Part shown: in pieces, positions 49,744 to 58,384 of the stretch
Layout: the number at the start of each line of letters is the position of its first letter
Numbering within the stretch: position 1 is the first letter of the stretch
Origin: Spirogloea muscicola
Lineage: Eukaryota; Streptophyta; Zygnematophyceae; Spirogloeales; Spirogloeaceae
Assembly (NCBI GenBank): GCA_009602725.1
Contig: WELB01000023.1
Location: 501,369 to 562,320 of the forward strand
Length of the DNA: 60,952 bases
Direction: 5' to 3'
Made by a program: the position numbers and the translations under genes
Notes under the pieces: generated by a model
Databases searched by the model: none
The model's input: the letters and a program-made list of their open reading frames with translations, nothing else
Told to the model about the DNA's origin: nothing

Positions 49744-50209
49744 AGCCACGGTGCCACCGGCAGACGGGCAGGCTCCACCTTCTGCCCTCCTTATCAGCGT
49801 CACTGGCCCTCTGGCAATGCAGATAGGAGTCGCAGAGGAGCACTGGGTGACGTGCTGTCAGCGAGAGCGATAACCGACATTGCGAGCCCACCGCAAAACC
49901 CAAGTGGGCTGCATTCGAGAAGTCGGCTGTGGCGGACACCGTCTCGGCGGCTGGGACTTGGCTGATGGGCGGCGATGGGTGCGCTGCATAGGCGGCTGGG
50001 AGAGTGGTTGCAGGCGGCGGAGTGAGCCTCTCCGCCTGGACGACCTGGAGGGGAGGAGAGGTAGGCGACGGAGGGGACAGACGAGGGAGGCAAGTGGCTT
50101 CTCGACTCCAGGTTGTGTGGGATCGAAGGGGGGGGGGGGGGGGGGGGGAGGNGGGAGGGTGGAGAGGCAGGTGAAATGGACAGGGAGAAGCGCGCTTCTG
50201 ATTTACGGC

Positions 50210-50450
50210 AATGGCTGTGAAAGGCCAGGGATGGAGAAACATTTTGTGAACATTTCGTTTTTGAAACAAACGAAGGCCAAATTCAGACAGAAGACAGAAG
50301 TGCTCGCCCATAGAGACGAAGAAGAAGTGCTCGCCCAACGACGAAGAAGTGCTCGCCCATAGAGACGACAAAGAAGAAGGCTCGCCCATAGAGAAAGAGG
50401 AGCTGGCAAAGCCAGCCCAAAAAGAATGGACAATGTCCAAAGCCGAAGAA
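50210..50450 (-). repeat. Hairpin repeat with tandem GCTCGCCCATAGAGA units
   Basis: An inverted hairpin core (GCTGGCAAAGCCAGCCC near 50401-50417) is followed, on the repeat's own strand, by four tandem units containing CTATGGGCGAGC at about 50300-50395. The single-unit forward copies near 574, 713 and 1113 carry the same GGGCGAGC tail once. Another core fragment lies near 50213. Confidence 0.8.
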
Positions 50451-50543
50451 GGAGATGCCGAGGAAGGACTCCTCTACTCTACCAATCACGACAACATACT
50501 AGGGAAGCTCAGTACCCGCGAGTGAGCAACATCAGGTCCGAGT

Positions 50544-50648
50544 AGAAGTGGCACTCCCAATGGGGGCAAGGGCTGCGAAAAGCCAGCCCAAAAAGAATTC
50601 ACAAAGGTTCAGAGGGGCCTAAGAGCGGTGAGCAGCTACAAAGGGGCC
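50544..50648 (-). repeat. Hairpin repeat, near-identical copy 2
   Basis: Reverse complement of 30559-30663 with a single visible difference in 105 bases (CATTC versus AATTC). Its upstream flank (rightwards, to about 50690) also resembles sequence upstream of the 0.8-kb copy. Confidence 0.92.
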
Positions 50649-50887
50649 TGAGGATGCAATGGTAAAGTAGCTCGAGGCAGGGAAGGAGGCACTCCGCCGA
50701 GACCCGGAGGCACGCCTACCGCATGCCCTGCAAACGACGCCGACCTGGTGGGGTTGCCGGAGTCGTAGCTGTCCGTTGTCACCACATCAGCGATGATGCG
50801 GGGACCGCCGCCGGGCGGGATAGCGACCAGGTCGGCGCGTCGGGTGTGCAAAGGGCTGGCAAATTGGGCATGGAGAAGAAGGAGCAC
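50636..50887 (-). pseudogene. Possible retroelement open-reading-frame fragment
   Basis: The frame encodes RRADLVAIPPGGGPRIIADV followed by VTTDSYDSGNPTRS. The pattern of a basic-ADxxxxPPGGG stretch followed by a hydrophobic-acidic strand resembles C-terminal parts of some algal retrotransposon polyproteins. It overlaps the hairpin repeat at its 3' end. Recognition is by impression only. Confidence 0.25.
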
Positions 50888-50997
50888 TTCCGAAGGCCTC
50901 GCTTGCTTGTTATGGAGTGGTTATTGAGTACTGGAGGGCCTGCGTGGCCTGTGTGGCCTCTCCTCTCCTGAGGACGACGGCAAGCACACTAAATGAT

Positions 50998-51315
50998 GTG
51001 CATCACCTGCTGCTAAGCTGACCCGCTCAGTAACCACGAGTCAGCACGTAGAGGTCGCTAAACTGATGCCCGAATACCGGTTGCCATCAGCTACTCTCGA
51101 CCAGCTTTCTGAGACGCAAAGCATGAGCCTGAGCCTCGCTGTAAACAAGCTGACACACGACGTCACAAGAAGACAGATTGGCTGCCGGCCTGCCCATCTC
51201 GGCTGGAAATGTATTCTCACGTCGTTCGTATCCTAGACATGTTATGTACTCAGAAAGGTATGAAAGTGAGGACCCATGCAAGTGAAAGGTGTCAATAGCG
51301 GCTGCTAGGAGGTGA
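50998..51315. repeat. Dispersed repeat family A, copy 2
   Basis: Matches 1139-1470 in the same orientation. It starts around ATCACCTGCTGCTAAGCTGA and extends to GTGTCAATAGCGGCTGCTAG, with several small indels relative to copy 1. Confidence 0.8.
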
Positions 51316-51639
51316 TCGGTGCGGGGGTAGTCAGAGTAGTGCTGCAGCTTCTCTGCTTTGCACTTCCCACTGCGTGGCCTGCACTGCGCGTCGATGCTGA
51401 CCTCTTCTATGCCTCCGTCACAACCACATCGGCCAAGGCTCGCTTTGCCAAGTTGTACACCCACAGTGTCTAGGGTGCGACGGTGATGGCGTCCCTGAGC
51501 GTTTGTGGTGATGGGCATGATCTTGTTCACCTCCACGATAGCGCAGTAGCCGGTGTTAGGCATAAAGTCCGCCAGGACATCCCGTAATAGATTGTGAAAC
51601 GCCCAAGGGCTTCACGAAGGGGTACGCGAAGGGGGCGAG

Positions 51640-51900
51640 GGCTGTGAAAGAGAGAAGGCATGCAATGTGGATGTTTCGAAAGGGAGGCCAAACCAAGCCA
51701 GTACACTGTTCGTAAGAACAAAGCCTAATCAAGAGAAGACGCTTACTCTGATATGGTATGAGGGAACAAAACGAGAAGCTCAACTGAAGGGGACTCTAGT
51801 ACCCACGAGAAAGAAAAAAGACTAGAAAGGTAGCAAGTGTTTGCAGAAGAAAAGGCTGTGAATGGCCAGCCCAGAAAGAATGACTAGGTCCAAAGCCGCT
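51640..51900. repeat. Degenerate repeat-B and hairpin-repeat sequence
   Basis: GGGGGCGAGGGCTGTGAAAG, then GAAAGGGAGGCCAAACCAAG, CCAGTACACTGTTCG and AGTACCCACGAG resemble repeat B in order. A hairpin core follows (GGCTGTGAATGGCCAGCCCA near 51854-51873), with GAATGACTAGGTCCAAAG. Confidence 0.65.
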
Positions 51901-52091
51901 GCAAGGCGCCAGAACCACACAGGTGAGGAAGAGGAAGAAGAAAGGGGGAGAGAGAAAAAAGCCACAGCCATCTTTCCAAAGCTACAGCCACTGCCACTGC
52001 CACTGCCTCTCAGCCTCACAGCCTCACAGACTGACAGCCATCGCCTTATTCTGGAGAAGCTGCTTCCGGAAGAGCAGCTTCTCATGAGAGG

Positions 52092-52270
52092 AGAGAGAGA
52101 AGGCGCGCGGGGCGCATGAATTGAAAGGGAGGCCAATTCAAGCCAATACATTGTTCAGGCAGAGTCGAGTGCAGACTAAACAATGCTACATAATACGGAG
52201 ACCTAATCTAAGGTACCTAAGATGACATTAGTACCCACGGGTGAGCACAAACAAATCTGACAAGCTAACT
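52092..52270. repeat. Dispersed repeat family B, copy 2
   Basis: About 180 bp matching 29600-29786. It ends at an ambiguous base (52271), immediately before GC-rich sequence leading into APC4, so the junction could be an assembly join. Confidence 0.9.
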
Positions 52271-52414
52271 NGCAAGGCGCGCAAGCCGTCCGCCTGGCGG
52301 AGCTCGGCCAGCACCTGCGCGGCCTCCGGGGTGCTGTCCACGGCGAGGGCGGAGGCAGCGTCCTCCTCATCATCGCCATGGGCTCCGCCGTAACTGGGCC
52401 CCTCCTCTGGCGAC

Positions 52415-55400
52415 GTGGACGGAGGGGAGCCCTTGGCCGGGGCGGCGGCGGCGGCGGCGGCGGCGACGGCGGCGGCGGCGGGCGGCGGCGGCGGCAGCTT
52501 CACGCTGGTGCAGGACAAGAGCCTCCTGGCGCCGGTGAGCTCCTCGCTGCTGGTCCCCCGGACTTCAAGACCGCCGGCTGCGCCTGCAGCGGACGCTGGC
52601 GAGGTCCTGACTGGCGCCGCGCTCTCTCGCCTTGCAGGCTTGCCTCGCCGAGTGGCACCCCGACAAGGACCTCCTGGCGCTGGTGGCGGGCGACGGGACG
52701 CTGGCGGTGTATCGGCCCCTCTCATGGCAGCGCCTCTGGTCCCTGCACCCGGGTGCGCCTCCTCCGCGGCCGTGGGATGACTGTCGTCGCTCGCTGCGGC
52801 CAGCACCGCGCATGCATTGCCGACACTCCGATGCGGGAAAGATAAAATTCCATGAATTTGTGCTACATACGTGCTACTTGTGGCCTCCTTGGTCATGGCT
52901 GCCCATGCTGGGGCGCGCGTCCGCCTACATTGCCAGCTCTCTCTGACAGTCGATCTTATGCCTGCCCCGCCACATGCCCTCGCTTGCAGAGAGCCGGGTG
53001 AGTGCCATCTGTTGGGGCCCGGGCGGGCGGACCCTGGCGGTCGGCCATGACGACGGCACCATCACACTGCACCTGGTCGAAGTACGTACAACGCTCTCTC
53101 TCTCTCATGTTCCCCTGCGTCCGCCACTCTGATTAGCTCGCTGCTTACACTGATGCTTACCACATTACTTCCGCCCTTACTTGGCGCTTGGTGCGTGTAG
53201 GATGGTACCGTCCTCAGGACGTCCACAGTGCATAGGAGAAGGGTCGAGTGCCTGCACTGGGTCGAGGGTGCAGCGGCTGATCAGGTGCAACGCTCGCCAC
53301 CTCAGTCAGCCACCAATTTTTCTGGCAGCAATGGGGTGCTATGAAATCTGTTATCTGGAGTGTACGTCATGTCTGAGTGCTCATCAACTGCGTTTCATGA
53401 CTCGAAGTACGAGCAGGTCGTCAATCTTATGTCAAGGCAAGCAGAAAATGTTAGGCAGCTTGGATTTGTGCCCTGGCCTGGGGGTGGGGGTTTAGCAGGG
53501 CTCTGACAACATACGCTCTGTCACCTCAGGAACATATGGAAGACCTGCTGGACTTTAGGGGCAGGACCAAGCGCCTCCTCCCGCCGCCACCGCCGCTCCC
53601 ATCGATGCTGGGCAGCAATTCTTCCTCAGTATTCGAGGCCCTGCGAGGAGCCGCCGATGAGGGGAGGCAGCAGGACATGGACGACCCTACGCCCGCGTCA
53701 GAGCACCTGGACGTGCTGTGCAGCTGCGACTCAGATTGCAACATTGTTCTGAGCGCCTCCGGCATTGTGGCCCTTGGTCAGATTGTAGGCCTTCCCATCT
53801 TCATCAGCGCAAGACCCTGTGAAGAAGCTGCTCCTTTTGGAGTCATAGCGCAAGCGTGTCATTGCATGGGACCTCATGTTCCCGTATATATATGGATATG
53901 AATGACTTACACTTGATATGATTTGTCATTACAGCACTGATGGCTCTCCTCTGTGTCTTGTGGGCAGTCTTTGAGGAAGCTTGAAGCTCAAGGACAAAAG
54001 ACTCAGGACCCTGTCGGGTCACTGCAGCAGCCAAGCTTAGAGGAGGCTACAGTGTCAAAGGTGTGCACTTCAAAGCGGCTGCACTCTCTTCCAAATGTGA
54101 ACAAATAGTACACACAGAAGTCATATGAACCAAGACAAACATAACAACCAGAAGTATTATGTGAGATACTTTCTGTAATTTCAAGCAAACACCAGTGAGA
54201 GACTTAGTGGTAGAGAGTACTGGATTGCAGCAGCCTTCTGCTAGCACAGTCAGTCTCTGCTGGTAAGGGCAAGTTCAGCAGCCCATTTTGATGGCACTCA
54301 GTACTGCCTATATTTGCAGGTGATGCTGGCACCTGATCTCAAAACTCTCACAGCAATCTGCAAGGGCCCCATCTCGCCCGACGGGAAGCCTTTGCAGCAG
54401 CTTTTCTCCCTTGCCGTGGACACTGCAGTCCTTGGGACTGGGTATTCATCCGCGTGTCCTTATACTATCTTGTCAGGCTAATAATAAATAACAAGATTAC
54501 TTTGCATCTCTCGTACAAACAAGTAGTCCTCTGTCTTGTTTTTGTTTCTGGTCATTCACCTGCTTATACAAGTTTGTACTCTGTTTGCAGTGCTCCATCC
54601 TTCCACCAGGTGGCGATGCAGATTGCCATTATCAAGGACCTCCTTGAAGTGGCTCAAAATTCACTCGAAGCCATGGCCAAGCACTGGACAGATGCTTCCA
54701 GAGCTTTTCAGGACAAGATGCAGGTCTATCAGCGTGTCCTCAGCGACCATGGTAAAATCCACCTCACCAACTCGAGTTGTACTGTGATGCTAGCCAGTAC
54801 CTCATATGCGCTCTGCGGCTTGTTGTGACTACACAAGGTCTGGTGATGACCAAAGGGAGATATTAGCACAACATCTCTTGCAAGGCATTATCGTACTGAT
54901 TGCTTTGTCCACTTGTCGTTCACTATTCCGCAGGAAGCGATCTCAGTCCAAGAGAAGAGCTGCTCTCTGTCTTGGCTTGCGGTCCTGCAAGTGGAGCTTC
55001 CCAGCTCTTCCTGACTTCCTCTCTTGGCGAACCGGTATGGAATCTTCGTCTAGCACACTGTGGCACTCAGTACTTGAATATCCACTGACACAAACATGCA
55101 GTGCCTGAGCTTGTGGCAATCATTGGTGCGAATGCAATTCATGTGTAATCTAGCTTTGCTATCATCAAGCGTGTGCTTATTTAGCTGCTAGAGTTCATGT
55201 ACTGAGCACAATATAAATAGCACAGCCGACAGCATTTAGGAGGCATGCCCAAAGTGTTCGAGCATGCTGCTATGAGGTGCTATCCTAGGTGTTATAACAA
55301 AAGGCAGCTATCTTGTGCAGGGTCTGAAGCGCTTGGCAAAGACTTTAGACAGTGCCGCCAGCCAAGTGCATACCCTGCTGGTGGATTATCTCCAGGTAAG

Positions 55401-58117
55401 TTGCTGTGAAGCTAGTACTATTTGATTGTTAAAGGTACTTGTGTGTCAAACCTCGTACTGCTAACATATAAGAAGGACCCTTCAAAATTAATATGCCGAG
55501 TCTCCAGCAGGCTAGTTGGTCAACAAGGTTAATGGGCTTGAAGCTCAACAATGTTCGAAATTCAATTATGCTTGATGTGAGGAGATCTACATCACTTGTT
55601 CTTGCAGCCAGCGGTGGAGAATGTGCTTTTCCGTCTAGGCGAGGTCCGCGGCCTCGCAAGGTGGAAGTCTCAAGCTGCACTTCTTGGCCTCACTGAAGAC
55701 TTGGTAGAGCTGGCGCTGGAGAGAGCCGGCATGGTCATTGTACAATCTGAACGAGTCCTGCGCTCCTCTTCTGATCTCGCTGTCCAGGTAGGCTATTTCA
55801 TCTGTATCCTTCATGGCATTTCTTTGAGGCAGACAGCAAGTCTTGATCATTAGTACTCAGCATTCTGAGGTTGATTGTCAGCCATCTGCATTTGATGGAA
55901 CCGTTGGTGTATTTGGCGCGCTTGGTGCTGCTATGTCAGTACTCTCACTTGCGGCCGTCGTTGCCGCAGCATCGCATGTTCTTTGTTTGGCTCCTGAAGC
56001 TCGTGCGGCAGATCAATGGCGAGACGCTTCCGCCTCCCGAGCCCCTCCCACCTACAGACACGTAACTTCCATGAGCCTATCTCGTGATGCACTCTGGTGC
56101 ACCTCACATATCTTAAAGCAGATTGCGAGTAGTCATTCACCTTCTGCTGAGTGTGCTTGACAGCATGCCTTGTCTGCAGTGGGATCAATAGGACCACTCT
56201 ACCCAACGTTCTGGACCCTGCTTGCTTTTGTGTTGTTGTTATGCATGCTCCGGTAGGAGCCTTTGGCTTTGGCAAGAGAGGCAGATTCATCTGCCGGAAG
56301 CTGTCTGCTCTTTGCAGGTCAGCAATAGCAGGGTTCTTGGAGAGCTGCTTCGAAGCTGATCCGGTCAGTCCTCACGTGGATTCCACTGGAACGGCGAAGG
56401 TACTCATGACACGGTAAGCACAAAAAGCCAGTCTTAAAAGTGTCGCAAATATGCTCATGTTCATCAACCTGATGTTGTTACGGCGACCAGGAGATGTCGC
56501 TTTCAGAAAGCTATGTGTCGGCTGGTATTATCTCGCAGCAAGGAGGAGGAGATTGCTGAGGAGTTGGTCAAGATGGGCGGTTTCAAGGACACAGTGTTCT
56601 TGGCCCGACCACTGCACAAGCTTCTCACCGAGCTGTGTGCAAGGTGAGGTCTTGCATTGCCCATACTCGTCGCTAGTCAGTTAAGAGGCAGTGTGCCCGA
56701 TTCACTCACGGCGTTGTACTGAGCAGGTTCTTAATACCTGATTTTTCACGTTTGTTAGCAGACGCTGAATTTCTGCCTCTTGCTTGCTGCCAGCTGCAAC
56801 ATCTTGTTTGGCCTGCCGTCAATGGCCCTATCCCCCACGTTTCGGACCCTGCGGATGGTGCAGCTGACTCATGCTGGCACCAAGCTTGCAATTCCTCACG
56901 CCTGTGCCGAGGTCACCAGCATTTCTCCAGAGGTGACTTCCTGGCACAAGTGAAGCTTGCTTTCTTTTGCAAGCAAGTCAAGAGAAAAGAGGAAGGCCTC
57001 AAGGCAAGATGAACTTCCTGAGAGACTTTGCATGCCATTCATCCTCTGTCTGAGTTGCTCAGCTAGTGCATATACACATTCTCCTATCACAGGTGGACAC
57101 AGCGCGACATGAGTCAGCTTCTATTTCGAGTACCGTGCTCGCCTTCCAGGCCGATGCCAACACCTCTGCAGGGTCCTCAGGACGCGCCTCCATTGGCCTG
57201 CTGCATAGCAAAAGGCATGGCTCCATCTCGGAGGAAAAAGGGCTGCTCCTCAGACTAACGGAAGGCCTAGGACTCATTGACCTCGCGGTTTACAAGGTAA
57301 GAGACCTTCAGCAAGCTAGACATGTTGCTTACAAAGGGAGGAAATCCTTCTACAGCGCGCTCAGTTTGCTGGTCTGCTACCAGTCTGTCCATGTATGAAA
57401 TGAACTTGGTAACAAGCCAAGATGCGTGCTAAACGTGCAGGATGGGGCGCTTGCCTTGCTGCTGGCCGAGCAGGGCACGCTACCGAGTTTGCTGCTATTG
57501 CCGTGTCGAGACCTGCCTCTGCAGTTGATGCCACCTAGCTTCATTGATGGTGCCCTCTCCAACAGTCTTGCTGAAGCATTGTTGCAGCAGGCAAGCAATC
57601 CCTTTATGCACCACGCACTGGCTGCACCCTTCTGCGTGACGGTATGTTGTTGGCTACGAGCCATCCAGTGCTCTACATGCACCACTTGATACCACAGCAA
57701 TGACCTTTGTGGCTGTGTATGGTACTCATGCAGGGAGCAGTTTTTGAGATCGACTCAGCAGCATTGAGAAGGCGTCTACTCCCATACCAGCAATCTGCAG
57801 CTCCTCTGGCACTCAGCGGTGAGCAGGGCTGCAGTCATACTCTGTACTTCTTTGGAAGTACAGAGCTTCACTGGTGGATGCAGTAACACTACCACCTTCT
57901 TGAGGGTGCTCAAGATCACGCCACAACAGGCAGCAGATGCTTGTCACTTGCAATCTGCTTCACCTCGTGATCTGGGGCTGTTTGTGAGATCCACTGTACT
58001 GACCCCTTCTTGTGTGCAGCACAACGAGGGCTCGCGTGCGTATTTGCGGGCCGGAAGAGAGTGCTTGTCCTGGACCTCGAGGAGGACGAAGGGGCCAGGG
58101 ATGATGACATGGAGTAG
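52415..58117 (+). CDS. APC4: Anaphase-promoting complex subunit 4
   Basis: APC4 is a WD40-plus-helical scaffold of the APC/C ubiquitin ligase that drives mitotic exit. The N-terminal WD40 exons give GGSFTLVQDKSLLAP, ACLAEWHPDKDLLALVAGDG, LAVYRPLSWQRLWSLHP, SRVSAICWGPGGRTLAVGHD and DGTITLHLVE. The helical long domain follows: LKTLTAICKGPISPDGKPLQ, QIAIIKDLLEVAQNSLEAM, LKRLAKTLDSAASQVHTLLV, RLGEVRGLARWKSQAALLGL and FFVWLLKLVRQINGETLPP. Later exons include LESCFEADPVSPHVDSTG, LVKMGGFKDTVFLARPLHKL and SNILFGLPSMALS-like sequence. The final exon ends GRKRVLVLDLEEDEGARDDD and a stop at 58115-58117. No ATG precedes the first recognisable frame: the span begins at a GTG codon, and ATG 52378 is one frame off across a (GGC)n tract, so an indel or missing first exon is likely. 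Confidence 0.92.
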
Positions 58118-58384
58118 TCCAGTAGTCAAGGCTTCTGGCAACCATAATAATGTGCCTTTTGTGGGTGAAAATCTGTGGCTTCCATGTAGCGAGCTTCACA
58201 GTCCAATGTCATCTCGCCAACAAAGTGTTGCACTTACAACGGCTTGTGACTTGCCCAGCGGCCATTGCTTGCTCAATTATAAATGAAAGAATGTCCCAAT
58301 GGTTGCCATCGGCAGTACTAGGTGGAGTGCATAAATAGATGTCCACTGCTTTGCCACTGACTGCGCTGTGGGCTGATCAACGAG
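58118..58384. other. Convergent intergenic spacer APC4/GET3D
   Basis: A 267-base spacer between two stop codons. No repeat or gene was seen. Confidence 0.6.

Larger units (their letters stand above)
49744..52414. other. Repeat-rich intergenic block upstream of APC4
   Basis: A G-run with an ambiguous base lies near 50132-50156. Hairpin-repeat copies lie at 50210-50450 and 50544-50648, repeat A at 50998-51315 and repeat B at 52092-52270. Degenerate A/B-like sequence fills 51640-51900. A minus-strand open frame (50636-50887) contains RRADLVAIPPGGGPRIIADV, which may be a retroelement remnant. No host gene is recognised. Confidence 0.6.

Noticed and set aside
49103-50440. 445-codon minus-strand frame
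   Set aside because: It combines hairpin repeats (SMGEHF-like repeats from GGGCGAGC units), a G-run with an N and the wrong frame of the fucosyltransferase-like gene.
52228-52896. 222-codon minus-strand frame opposite APC4 exon 1
   Set aside because: It is a shadow of the APC4 WD40 exons on the opposite strand and ends in repeat B.
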